A DNA stretch of 64,000 nucleotides from assembly GCF_022513565.1 (NCBI RefSeq), contig NZ_JAKWBE010000004.1, positions 62,001 to 126,000 on the forward strand. The letters run 5' to 3'. This document shows positions 53,552-62,178 of this stretch, one piece after another; the stretch's first letter is position 1; each line of letters starts with the position of its first letter. The notes below the pieces were generated by a model that worked only from the letters and a program-made list of their open reading frames with translations, had not been told where the DNA came from and searched no databases. The position numbers were made by a program, and so were the translations under genes. Origin of the DNA: Streptomyces gilvus (GTDB lineage Bacteria; Actinomycetota; Actinomycetes; Streptomycetales; Streptomycetaceae).

Positions 53552-56221
53552 TCAGCGCAGCCGACGCAGATACGGGCCATGGGCCCGCCGCGGCTCGAGC
53601 CGCACGCGGACGTCCAGGACGCTCACGCCCTGCGGCCCGGACAGGACCGGATTGAGCTCGGCTCGCGCCAGTTGCGGCACGTCGCAGGCCATCCGGGACA
53701 GCCGGTGCAGCAGCTGCTCCAGGGCCTCGACGTCGGCGGTCGGGCTGCCGGCGTAGCCGAAGAGCAGCGGGGTGGTGCGCGGGGACGTGATGAGTTCGCG
53801 CACGTCGTGGTCGGTTAGCGGGGCCAGGCGCGCGGTCCGGTCGTCGAGCAGTTCGGTCGCCGTACCGCCGAGCCCGAAGGCCACGAGCGGGCCGAAGACC
53901 TCGTCCTGCTCGACGCCCGCGAACCATTCGGTGCCGCGCTCCGCCAGGGGCTGGATCACCACGCCGGTGAGCCGGTCGCCGAAACGGGCGACCAGGTCGC
54001 GGTGGGCGGCCCGCACCTGGGCGGCGTTGCGCAGATCGAGATGGACGGCGTGCTGCTCGCTCTTGTGCAGCAGCCCCGGCCAGTGGGCCTTCATGACGAC
54101 CCGGCCGTCACCGCCCATCAGGCGTTGGGCGGCGGCGACCGCCTCGTCCTCGTCCCGCGCCCACGCCCAGGGGAGCTGCGGGACGCCGTAGCAGCCGAGC
54201 AGGGTGGCGGTGGCCCGCGGGTCCAGCCAGCCGCCTTCGGGGTTTTCGTCAAGGAAGGAGGCGACCAGGTCCCTGGCGCGCTGGGTCTCCACGTCCGCCA
54301 ACACCGGAACGGAGAAAGGCGGTTGACTTAGCCAGCGGGACCGTGCGGCGGCATGGGCCAGGGCGCGGGCGGCGTCCTGGGCGTCGCAGTAGGAGGGGAT
54401 CCTGCCCTCGCTGCGGGCGTCGAGCAGGTCCACGCGGGCTGCCTGGGCGGGGAGCACGGCGACGACCGGACGGGGGAGCGGGCCGGACGCCGTCGTCAGG
54501 GCGCGGACCAGGTCGTCCCCGGTCGCGGCCGCGACGGCGGTGGGCACCAGGCTCACCAGGACGGCGTCCACGGCCCCGTGTGCCGCGAGGCGCTCCACAC
54601 AGGCGCGCAGTTGCTTCTCGCTCACCGCCGCCGTGGTGTCCACCGGGTTCGTCGCGGTGGCGCCCGCAGGCAGCAGGGCGAGGAGTTCGTCGATGAGGTT
54701 CGTGCCCAGCCGGGGCACGCTCAGGCCCATGTCCGCGCAGGCGTCGGCCGCCAGGACGCCCCCTCCCGCGGTGTTCGAGACCACGGCGACTTTCGTTCCG
54801 CTCGGCAGCGGCTGGGCGTGCAACAGGGCCGCCACGTCGAGAAGTTCGGCCATGGAGCGGGTGGCGGTGATGCCGGCCTGGGTGAACAGGGCCTGCCGGG
54901 TCATGGCCGGGGGCGCGGTGCGCCGCCCGGTCTCGGACCTGCCGGTGTCGACGGTGAGGACCGGTATGCGGGGGCTGACGCGGCGGGCGGTGCGGGAGAA
55001 GGCGCGCGGGTTGCCGAAGGACTCCAGGTGCAGCAGCGCCATTTCGGTACGGCCGTCGCTCTCCCACCACTGCAGCATGTCGTTGCCGCTGACGTCGTAC
55101 TTGTCCCCCAGCGACGCGAACGAGGAGACGCCGATGCCCAGCCGGGACAGCCCGTCCAGCAACGCGATGCCCACCCCGCCCGACTGCACCGCCACACCGG
55201 CCGTACCGGGACTCGGGTGGTTCGCCGCGAAGGTCGCGTCCAGACGGACGGACTCCTCGGTGTTGGACAGGCCCAGGCACTCGGGACCGGCCAGCCGCAT
55301 GTCGTAGCGGCGGCATGCCCCCGTCAGGCCGGCGGCCTGATGTCGGTCGAGCCCCGCGGAGACGACCAGCAGGGCTCGTACGCCCGCCTTCCCGCACTCC
55401 TCCGCCACCTGGGGGACGGCCGGCGCGGGTACGGCGATCACGGCGAGGTCGGGAACCTCGGGCAGCGCCGCCACGGACGGGTATGCGTGCACCCCGGAGA
55501 CCGAGGAGACCTCCGGGTGCACGGCGAAGACCCGGCCCTGGTAGGACCCCCGGCTGATGTTGCGCAGGATCGCACGGCCCAGGGATCCGGGCTTGCGGCC
55601 GGCGCCGATCACCGCGACGGAGCGAGGCTGCAGCAGGGGGCGCAGGCTGACGACGTCGGCGGTGCCGGCGCGGGTGTCGACGGCGCTCAAGTAGCCCTCG
55701 TCCTCGGTGAGATGGACCGTCCAGGAGGTCTCGGGGCCGTCGTGGTGAGGCAGGACGTGCAGCCCGAGGTCGCGGAAGACCGTCCTCAGTTCGTGGTTGT
55801 CGGAGAGGGTGTCCGCCGTGAAGACGGTGACACCCGCCCTACGGGCGGCATCGGCGAGGTGTTCCACCAGCAGGGTGGCCACACCGCGGTGGTGCCAGCC
55901 CTCGGCCACGGCCAGGGAGATCTCGGCCGTGGTGCCGGGCGGTACGACCTCGTACTCGGCCAGGCCCACGAGCCGCTCCGCGTGCTCGGCGGCCAGAGCG
56001 CAGTAGCCCGGCCGTGCCGGCCCGGCGCCGGCCACCCGGTCGGCGGCCTGTGCGGCGGAGGCCCGGCCCACGGTGAAGAACCTCTGTCGCAGGTTCTCGG
56101 GCGACATCTCCTCGTACAGCCGCCGCACCGCGTCACGGTCACGGTAGTCGGCCCGCCTGATGCGGACGGTCCTGCCGTCGGTGAGCAGTGCGTGCACGGG
56201 TGCTTGCCGGACGTCGGTCAT
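53552..56221 (-). CDS. GNAT / NDP-forming acyl-CoA synthetase fusion (Pat-like)
   Basis: 889 residues. Residues 1-170 are a GNAT acetyltransferase (ISLAVAEGWHHRGVATLLVEHL; FTADTLSDNHELRTVFRDLG). The rest is an NDP-forming acyl-CoA synthetase array: CoA-binding (SVAVIGAGRKPGSLGRAILRN), ligase (GVAVQSGGVGIALLDGL) and ATP-grasp (VVMKAHWPGLLHKSE). The phosphohistidine segment usually reading ASHTGSLAG is replaced (TAPPAMTRQALF), so the ligase half is probably inactive and the protein may act as a protein acetyltransferase, as Pat does. GNAT at the N-terminus is the order seen in some actinobacterial Pat proteins. First gene of a five-gene operon. Confidence 0.85.
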   Translation of the reverse strand: MTDVRQAPVHALLTDGRTVRIRRADYRDRDAVRRLYEEMSPENLRQRFFTVGRASAAQAADRVAGAGPARPGYCALAAEHAERLVGLAEYEVVPPGTTAEISLAVAEGWHHRGVATLLVEHLADAARRAGVTVFTADTLSDNHELRTVFRDLGLHVLPHHDGPETSWTVHLTEDEGYLSAVDTRAGTADVVSLRPLLQPRSVAVIGAGRKPGSLGRAILRNISRGSYQGRVFAVHPEVSSVSGVHAYPSVAALPEVPDLAVIAVPAPAVPQVAEECGKAGVRALLVVSAGLDRHQAAGLTGACRRYDMRLAGPECLGLSNTEESVRLDATFAANHPSPGTAGVAVQSGGVGIALLDGLSRLGIGVSSFASLGDKYDVSGNDMLQWWESDGRTEMALLHLESFGNPRAFSRTARRVSPRIPVLTVDTGRSETGRRTAPPAMTRQALFTQAGITATRSMAELLDVAALLHAQPLPSGTKVAVVSNTAGGGVLAADACADMGLSVPRLGTNLIDELLALLPAGATATNPVDTTAAVSEKQLRACVERLAAHGAVDAVLVSLVPTAVAAATGDDLVRALTTASGPLPRPVVAVLPAQAARVDLLDARSEGRIPSYCDAQDAARALAHAAARSRWLSQPPFSVPVLADVETQRARDLVASFLDENPEGGWLDPRATATLLGCYGVPQLPWAWARDEDEAVAAAQRLMGGDGRVVMKAHWPGLLHKSEQHAVHLDLRNAAQVRAAHRDLVARFGDRLTGVVIQPLAERGTEWFAGVEQDEVFGPLVAFGLGGTATELLDDRTARLAPLTDHDVRELITSPRTTPLLFGYAGSPTADVEALEQLLHRLSRMACDVPQLARAELNPVLSGPQGVSVLDVRVRLEPRRAHGPYLRRLR

Positions 56222-56301
56222 GGCACACCTTCCCTCCAGATATCACCCTCAGCGTCCGTCCGACTCCGGCGCCGTCCCAGGGGCTGACCGGGCCGGACGC
56301 C

Positions 56302-56315
56302 GGGCCGAGTGGCCC
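56302..56315. promoter_or_regulatory. OsdR/DevR-like box, GGGCCGAGTGGCCC
   Basis: 80 bases before the acyl-CoA-synthetase-like gene, the head of the minus-strand operon. A second imperfect copy, GGGCTGACCGGGCC, is at 56280-56293. Confidence 0.58.
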
Positions 56316-56384
56316 TCACCGGCGCGTGCGGGGGCGCATCCGCCCGAGGGCCCGCCCGATGGAGCGCCCGAGGGTCTCCTGCAT

Positions 56385-56398
56385 GGGCCGAACGGCCC
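56385..56398. promoter_or_regulatory. OsdR/DevR-like box, GGGCCGAACGGCCC
   Basis: 103 bases before the universal stress gene at 56502. It is 69 bases from the box of the divergent operon, forming a paired control region. Confidence 0.65.
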
Positions 56399-56501
56399 GG
56401 GCCGGGGCCGATCCACCCATCGTGGATCCCGGCCGACGGTGCGACCGTGAAGGTGGAGCCCCGTGCCGCACGTCGGTGTGGCCAGGAAGGCGGTGAGGAA
56501 G

Positions 56502-57380
56502 ATGATGGAGCTGCCCCTTGTCGTAGGTGTCGACGGATCGGACGCGAGCCTGGCCGCCGTCGACTGGGCGGTGGACGAGGCCGCCCGGCACGGTCTGCCG
56601 CTGCGGCTCGTGTATGCCTCGCTGTGGGAGCGCTACGAGGGCGCGGTGCCGTCCACCAGCCTTGAGCGCCCCTCGGAGCAGGTGATGGCGGAGAACACCG
56701 TGGGCGTCGCGACCGAGCGGGCCCGGCGGCGCAACCCCGAGGTGAAGGTCTCGGCCGAGGTGGTCCCCGAGGACGCGGTCGAAGCGCTGCTGCGCGAGGG
56801 CAACAACGCCTCCGCCGTGGTGACCGGCTCGCGCGGACGCGGTGAGCTGCAGGGCCTGCTCCTCGGTTCCGTCGGCCTGACGGTGGCGTCCCGGGCGTAC
56901 TGCCCGGTGATCGTGGTCCGGGGCGACAAGGCGGGGCTCGCCGGCACGCACGAGCGGATCGTGCTCGGGGCGGGAGATCCCGCGACCGGCGCCGAGGCCG
57001 TGCGGTTCGCCTTCCGGGAGGCCGAGGCGCGCGGCGGCGCGCTCGACGTGGTGCGCGCCTGGCGCTGCCCCGCGCTCGAGAGCGCCGACCACCCCCAGCT
57101 GGCCGGGGACCCGGCGCATCAGCACGAGCAGCAGGCGTCCGCCCTGATCGACACCCTGCTGCACGACGCGACGGCCGACCACCCGTCGGTCCGAGTGCGC
57201 CGCAACACGGTGGAGGGACCGGCCCGCACGGTGCTGCTGAACCGCTCCGCCGCCGCCGACCTGGTGATCATCGGAGCGCGCCGCAGGGCGGGCCACTTCG
57301 GATTCCAGCTCGGCCGGGTGGGCCACACCCTGCTGCACCACGCGGACTGCCCCGTGGCGATCGTGCCGCAACGCGTGTGA
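56502..57380 (+). CDS. tandem universal stress protein
   Basis: 292 residues from ATG 56502 (AGGAAGG 11 bases upstream; ATG 56505 is equally possible). Both domains are intact. The first starts LVVGVDGSDASLAAVDWAV and has a canonical ATP motif (GSRGRG ... LGS). The second starts RIVLGAGDPATGAEAVRFAF and keeps IIGARRRAGHFGFQLGRVGH. Length and order match Rv2623-type USPs of the DosR regulon. The GH65 gene follows after 25 bases. Confidence 0.93.
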   Translation: MMELPLVVGVDGSDASLAAVDWAVDEAARHGLPLRLVYASLWERYEGAVPSTSLERPSEQVMAENTVGVATERARRRNPEVKVSAEVVPEDAVEALLREGNNASAVVTGSRGRGELQGLLLGSVGLTVASRAYCPVIVVRGDKAGLAGTHERIVLGAGDPATGAEAVRFAFREAEARGGALDVVRAWRCPALESADHPQLAGDPAHQHEQQASALIDTLLHDATADHPSVRVRRNTVEGPARTVLLNRSAAADLVIIGARRRAGHFGFQLGRVGHTLLHHADCPVAIVPQRV

Positions 57381-57405
57381 GCGCGCGGGTGCGGGGAGGC
57401 CTGAG

Positions 57406-59781
57406 GTGACGGACTGGATCTGGGAGTACGAGGGCTACGACCCCGCGGACGAACGGCTGCGGGAGTCCCTGTGCACCCTGGGCAACGGCTGCTTCGCCAC
57501 CCGGGGTGCGCTGCCCGAGTGCTCCGCCGACGAGGTGCACTACCCGGGCACCTATGTCGCCGGCTGCTACAACCGGCTCCCCTCCGACGTGGCCGGACGC
57601 CGGGTCGAGAACGAGGACATGGTCAATGTGCCGAACTGGCTGCCGTTGCGGTTCCGGCTGCCCGGCGGACCTTGGCTGACGCCCGACACCGCGCCCGTGC
57701 TCGACCACCGGATGCGTCTGCACCTGGCCTCCGGGCTGTTGGAGCGCCAGACCCGGTACGGACTGGGCACCGGCCGCGAGTTGACGGTGCGTCAGCAGCG
57801 GCTTGTGCACATGGCAGTTGCCCATCTGGCGGCCCTGCGGACCGAGTTCACGGCAGAGGGCTTCTCCGGCGAGCTCGATGTCGAGGCGGTCCTCGACGGC
57901 GGTGTCGTCAACGCGGGCGTGCCGCGCTACCGCGACCTGGACGGCCGCCATCTCACCCATGTGCACACCGGGACCGCCGCCCCCGACACCGTCTGGCTGC
58001 GCTGCCGCACCCGTACCTCGGACATCCGGATCGGCATGGCGGCCCGGCTCACCGTCGACGCGCCCGTCACGACCCGGCACGAGGAACCCCGCGCCGTCCA
58101 GAGGGTCCGGCTGCGGCTGACGGCCGACCGTACGACCACCGTGGACAAGACGGTGGCCCTGCACACCTCACGCGACCCGGCCATCAGCGACCCGCTGTAC
58201 GCGGCCGTCGATCGGGTCGGCCGGGCACCGGGCTTCGACGACCTGCTGGAGTCCCACCTGACCGCTTGGGACCAGCTCTGGCGGCGGGCCGAACTGGACG
58301 TCCCGGGGGAACCCGGCCGCATCCTGCGCCTGCACCTCTTCCACGTCCTGCAGACCCTGTCGCCGCACACCGCCGACCTCGACGTCGGAGTGCCGGCCCG
58401 CGGCCTGCACGGCGAGGCCTACCGGGGCCATGTCTTCTGGGACGAACTGTTCGTCCTTCCCTACCTCGACCTGCACTTCCCCGAGGTCGCCCGCGCGCTG
58501 CTGCGCTACCGCCACCGCCGCCTGGAACAGGCCTGCACCGCCGCCCGCGAGGCCGGCCGCAGGGGCGCGATGTATCCCTGGCAGAGCGGCAGCGACGGCC
58601 GCGATGAGACCCAGCAGCTGCATCTCAACCCACGCTCCGGCCGCTGGCTGCCCGACCACTCCCGGCTGCAGTACCACGTGGGTTCGGCGATCGCGTACAA
58701 CGTCTGGCAGTACTGCCAGGCCAGCGGGGACACGGAGTTCCTGCACACCAAGGCCGCGGAGATGCTGCTGCAGATCGCGCGCTTCTGGGCCGATGCGGCC
58801 GTCTATGACGACCGCATCGAACGGCACCGGATCAAGGGCGTGATGGGCCCCGACGAGTACCACGACGCGTATCCCGGCGCCGCGTCACCCGGCCTCGACG
58901 ACAACGCCTACACCAACGTCACCGCCGCCTGGGTGCTCACCCGGACCCTGGAGCTGATCGACTTGCTGCCCGAGCCCCGGCGCCGCGAACTCGCCGAACG
59001 CACCGGCCTGGACGGCGGTGAGCTGGAACTGTGGGAGGACGTCTCCCGCACCCTGTACGTGCCCTTCCACCAAGGCGTCATCAGCCAGTTCGAGGGCTAC
59101 GGCGAGCTCGCCGAACTCGACTGGGACGGCTACCGCGAGCGCTACGGGGACATCCGCCGCCTGGACCGGATCCTGGAGGCGGAGGGGGACAGCGTCAACC
59201 GCTACCAGGCCTCCAAGCAGGCCGACGTCCTGATGCTCGGCTACCTCTTCTCACCGGACGAACTCCGGTCCCTGTTCCAGCGGTTGGGGCTGCGGCTGGA
59301 CGCGGACATCTGGCAGCGCACGGTCGACCACTACCTGCGCCGCACCAGCCACGGCTCCACCCTCAGCGGCCTGGTCCACGGCTGGGTCCTGGCCCGCGCC
59401 CGGCGAGCCGAGGCGTGGAAGTACTGCCAGGAAGCGCTCCGGGGCGACATCGCCGACCTGCAGGGCGGCACCACCGGCGAGGGCGTCCATCTCGGTGCCA
59501 TGGCCGGCACCCTCGACCTCGTCCAGCGCGGACTCACCGGCCTGGAGACCCGCGAGGGCGCGCTCTGGCTGGACCCGGTGCCGCTGCCGGAGCTGTCGTC
59601 GTACGGGTTCGCCCTGCGCTACCGGGGTCACTGGGGCGTCCGGCTGCGGCTCGCGCACGGGCGGCTGGAGATCGCCGTACCGGCGTCGGACGAGTCTCCC
59701 ATCGATGTACGGCTGCCCGACCGCGTGGTCTGCCTGCGGCCGGGCGAGACCGGCCACCTGCTTCTCGCCGGGCGGGGCTGA
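57406..59781 (+). CDS. GH65 family glycoside hydrolase/phosphorylase
   Basis: 791 residues from GTG 57406 with GGGGAGG. N-terminal beta-sandwich (SLCTLGNGCFATRGALPE), linker helices and the (alpha/alpha)6 barrel are present: GHVFWDELFVLPYL, AMYPWQSGSDG, and VMGPDEYHDAY whose Glu (about residue 484) is the general acid. The phosphate-binding HGSTLSGLVH is kept, indicating a phosphorylase rather than a hydrolase. Likely substrates are maltose, trehalose or kojibiose. M. tuberculosis Rv2006 carries a GH65 module in the DosR regulon. Cotranscribed with the USP gene. Confidence 0.9.
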   Translation: MTDWIWEYEGYDPADERLRESLCTLGNGCFATRGALPECSADEVHYPGTYVAGCYNRLPSDVAGRRVENEDMVNVPNWLPLRFRLPGGPWLTPDTAPVLDHRMRLHLASGLLERQTRYGLGTGRELTVRQQRLVHMAVAHLAALRTEFTAEGFSGELDVEAVLDGGVVNAGVPRYRDLDGRHLTHVHTGTAAPDTVWLRCRTRTSDIRIGMAARLTVDAPVTTRHEEPRAVQRVRLRLTADRTTTVDKTVALHTSRDPAISDPLYAAVDRVGRAPGFDDLLESHLTAWDQLWRRAELDVPGEPGRILRLHLFHVLQTLSPHTADLDVGVPARGLHGEAYRGHVFWDELFVLPYLDLHFPEVARALLRYRHRRLEQACTAAREAGRRGAMYPWQSGSDGRDETQQLHLNPRSGRWLPDHSRLQYHVGSAIAYNVWQYCQASGDTEFLHTKAAEMLLQIARFWADAAVYDDRIERHRIKGVMGPDEYHDAYPGAASPGLDDNAYTNVTAAWVLTRTLELIDLLPEPRRRELAERTGLDGGELELWEDVSRTLYVPFHQGVISQFEGYGELAELDWDGYRERYGDIRRLDRILEAEGDSVNRYQASKQADVLMLGYLFSPDELRSLFQRLGLRLDADIWQRTVDHYLRRTSHGSTLSGLVHGWVLARARRAEAWKYCQEALRGDIADLQGGTTGEGVHLGAMAGTLDLVQRGLTGLETREGALWLDPVPLPELSSYGFALRYRGHWGVRLRLAHGRLEIAVPASDESPIDVRLPDRVVCLRPGETGHLLLAGRG

Positions 59782-59792
59782 GCCAGAGGCTT

Positions 59793-59806
59793 GGGACCAT
59801 CGGCCC
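59793..59806. promoter_or_regulatory. OsdR/DevR-like box, GGGACCATCGGCCC
   Basis: 90 bases before the universal stress gene at 59897, 11 bases after the GH65 stop. Confidence 0.66.
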
Positions 59807-59896
59807 CCGGGGACAGCCCTGGCGGCCCCTGTCCGCGCCGGACCACGAACCCGAGGCTGGTCTCGTAGGAGCGGTCGAGCGAGGGAGGTGCGGGTC

Positions 59897-60769
59897 ATGC
59901 CGGCACCGGTGACCGTGGGAGTGGACGGATCGGCCGAGAGCCTTGCCGCGGCGGCCTGGGCCGCCCGGGAGGCGGAACGCCGTGGCCGGGATCTGCGGCT
60001 GCTGCACGCCTGGGAATGGAGCCCGCCCCCGGGACAGGAGAGCACGGCAGGAGCCGTGCAGCGCCATCTGGCGCGGCGGGCACTGCGGCAGGCGGAGGAG
60101 TACGTCCGCGAGACCAGCCCCGCCATGCGCCTCACGGACGAGCAGGTCGAGGGGCCGGCGGTCGCCGCGCTGCTGCGGGCGGCCGGACGGGCGGATCTTC
60201 TGGTCCTCGGCTCGCGCGGACTCAGCGGGTTCACCGGCTTCCTGGTGGGATCGGTGGCGCTCGGCGTGGTCGCGAGGGCCACTCGGCCCGTGGTCCTCGT
60301 CCGGGCCGGGGAGCGGGCCGAGGACGAGCACATGCCCGCCTCGGACGGCAGTGTCTCCACCCGGACCCGCTACCGGGACGTGGTGCTGGGCGTCGACGCG
60401 GACGACCCGGCCGAGGCGGCGATCGGCTTCGCCTTCGAGGAGGCCCGGCTGCGCCACGCGCGGCTGCGGGTGGTCCACGCCCGTACGGCGCGCGCGGCGG
60501 TCGACGGCCCGTGGGACGCGGTCGACCGGGAGGGACTGCTCGCCGACGTGCTGCGGCCGTGGCGGGAGAAGTACCCCGACGTCCAGGTGGCGGAGACCGT
60601 CGTACCGGGCCGGGCCCAGGCCGTGCTGATCCGGGCCGCCCGCCCCGCGAGTCTCCTGGTCGTCGGCCACCGTGTCGCCGAGCGGCCCCTGGGGCCGTAC
60701 GCCGGACCCGTCACGCACGCCCTGCTCCACCACGTCGGCTGCCCGGTCGCCGTGGTTCCGCACTACTGA
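59897..60769 (+). CDS. tandem universal stress protein
   Basis: 290 residues from ATG 59897, after GAGGGAGG. Domain 1 starts VTVGVDGSAESLAAAAWAA and has the canonical ATP motif (GSRGLSGFTGFLVGS). Domain 2 starts DVVLGVDADDPAEAAIGFAF and has a shortened motif (VVGHRVAERPLG). First gene of a probable three-gene operon with the SHOCT protein (15-base gap) and the nitroreductase-like protein. Confidence 0.93.
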   Translation: MPAPVTVGVDGSAESLAAAAWAAREAERRGRDLRLLHAWEWSPPPGQESTAGAVQRHLARRALRQAEEYVRETSPAMRLTDEQVEGPAVAALLRAAGRADLLVLGSRGLSGFTGFLVGSVALGVVARATRPVVLVRAGERAEDEHMPASDGSVSTRTRYRDVVLGVDADDPAEAAIGFAFEEARLRHARLRVVHARTARAAVDGPWDAVDREGLLADVLRPWREKYPDVQVAETVVPGRAQAVLIRAARPASLLVVGHRVAERPLGPYAGPVTHALLHHVGCPVAVVPHY

Positions 60770-60784
60770 GCGAGGTGACCCGCT

Positions 60785-61051
60785 GTGTACTGGTATCACC
60801 ACGGCATGGATGGTTGGGGCTGGTTCACGATGTCGATCGGCACGCTCCTGTTCTGGGCCGTGCTGATCACCGTCGGCGTGCTCCTCTACCGCACCCTCGG
60901 CCGCGGTTCCGACCGCCCGCACACCCCTGCCGCGACCTCGCCGGAGCAGTTGCTCGCCGAGCGGTTCGCCCGCGGTGAGATCGACGAGGAGGAGTACCGG
61001 CGCCGGCTCGCCGTGCTGCGCACGGACGGCCCGAGCCTCACGAAACACTGA
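60785..61051 (+). CDS. SHOCT domain membrane protein
   Basis: 88 residues from GTG 60785. A His/Trp-rich N-terminus (MYWYHHGMDGWGWF) leads into one membrane helix (SIGTLLFWAVLITVGVLLYRTL), then a C-terminal SHOCT motif (LLAERFARGEIDEEEYRRRLAVL). SHOCT helices mediate oligomerisation. The aromatic/His N-terminus may bind a ligand or metal; that is a guess. Sits between USP and nitroreductase genes with gaps of 15 and 13 bases. Confidence 0.85.
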   Translation: MYWYHHGMDGWGWFTMSIGTLLFWAVLITVGVLLYRTLGRGSDRPHTPAATSPEQLLAERFARGEIDEEEYRRRLAVLRTDGPSLTKH

Positions 61052-61064
61052 GGAGGTGCGCCCC

Positions 61065-62042
61065 ATGGCGGCGCGACCACTCGACGACAGGACCGTCGCG
61101 GCATTGGTGTCCGCCGCGACGGCCGCGCCCTCCTTGCACAACGCGCAGCCCTGGCGCTTCCGACACGACTCGGCCACGCGCAGCATCGAGCTGCGGCCGG
61201 ACCTCGGCCGGGCCATGCCCCGCACGGACCCCGACCACCGTGCCCTCCACCTCGGCTGCGGGGCGGCCCTGTTCAACCTGCGGGTCGCCGCGGCGCACCA
61301 CGGCCTGCACCCGGAGACCGGGATCCTGCCCGATCCGTCCGACCCGTACCTGCTCGCTGCCGTCCACCTGACCGGCACCGACCGTCCCGACCGGGAACTG
61401 GCCCTGCTGTTCCCGGCGATCGCCCGCCGTCACACCAGCCGCCACCCCTTCGAGGAGAAGGTCCTGCCGGCCGACGTGCAGGAGGCGCTGCGGGAGGCGG
61501 CCGCACAGGAGGACGCGCAGCTGGTCTTCCCCGACCAGTGGCATGTCGAGGCGCTGCTCGACCACGTCCAGGACGCCGAAGGTCGCGACACGCTGGACCC
61601 CGAACGCCTGGAGGAGGTGCGGAGCTGGACCCGGGCCGGTGACGCGGGCGCCGACGGCGTTCCCGAGTCCGCATTCGGGCCGCGCAGCAGATCGGGCCGC
61701 GGACCCGTACGGGACTTCGCCGGGCGCGGCCGTCTGCCCGACCGCCCGGCCGTCGCCTTCGAGACGACGCCCAACCTGGCCCTGCTGGGCACCGCCCACG
61801 ACCGTCCCGCCGACTGGCTGCACGCCGGACAGGCACTGGAACGCGTGCTGTTGCTGGCCACGCTGCACGAACTGGCCACGGCACTCACCTCCCAAGCCCT
61901 GGAACGCGCCGACCTGCGCGCACTGGCCCGCGACCCGAGGTCGGCGATGGGGTTCGTGCACATGGTGCTGCGCCTGGGGTACGGGCCCGCGGGCGTAGCG
62001 ACACCGCGCCGCCCGGTCTCCGACGTGCTGGAGACAGTCTGA
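61065..62042 (+). CDS. Acg-type nitroreductase-like protein
   Basis: 325 residues from ATG 61065 with AGGAGG. The N-terminal half has the nitroreductase pattern VSAATAAPSLHNAQPWRF; the C-terminal half is a second, degenerate copy (TTPNLALLGTAHDRPADWLHAGQALERVLL). This doubled fold occurs in Acg (Rv2032) and Rv3131 of the DosR regulon, where it sequesters flavin and is not a classical reductase. RRHTSRHPF and the C-terminal MVLRLGYGP are family features. Last gene of the USP-SHOCT-nitroreductase unit. Confidence 0.88.
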   Translation: MAARPLDDRTVAALVSAATAAPSLHNAQPWRFRHDSATRSIELRPDLGRAMPRTDPDHRALHLGCGAALFNLRVAAAHHGLHPETGILPDPSDPYLLAAVHLTGTDRPDRELALLFPAIARRHTSRHPFEEKVLPADVQEALREAAAQEDAQLVFPDQWHVEALLDHVQDAEGRDTLDPERLEEVRSWTRAGDAGADGVPESAFGPRSRSGRGPVRDFAGRGRLPDRPAVAFETTPNLALLGTAHDRPADWLHAGQALERVLLLATLHELATALTSQALERADLRALARDPRSAMGFVHMVLRLGYGPAGVATPRRPVSDVLETV

Positions 62043-62068
62043 GCACAGGCCGACCGGCACCGCGCAAC

Positions 62069-62082
62069 GGGACCATTGGGCC
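62069..62082. promoter_or_regulatory. OsdR/DevR-like box, GGGACCATTGGGCC
   Basis: First of two tandem boxes; 96 bases before the permease gene. Confidence 0.58.
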
Positions 62083-62088
62083 GCACCC

Positions 62089-62102
62089 GGGACCAGCGGC
62101 CG
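62089..62102. promoter_or_regulatory. OsdR/DevR-like box, GGGACCAGCGGCCG
   Basis: Second tandem box, 20 bases (about two helical turns) after the first, so two dimers could bind the same face of the DNA before the permease-arcA unit. Confidence 0.55.
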
Positions 62103-62178
62103 CTCACCCGGGCCGACGCCGCCGAGCAAGATCGAAGCAGAGGAAACCTCCGCAGCGTCAAGCCCGAGGAGCATCACC

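Noticed and set aside
17521..62102. Explaining the GGGCC boxes purely by GC content
   Set aside because: GGCC-rich palindromes do arise by chance here, but exact 14-mers recur and the clearer copies mostly lie at 65-135 bp before starts. The weaker copies (21609, 34276, 38520, 43459) remain doubtful.
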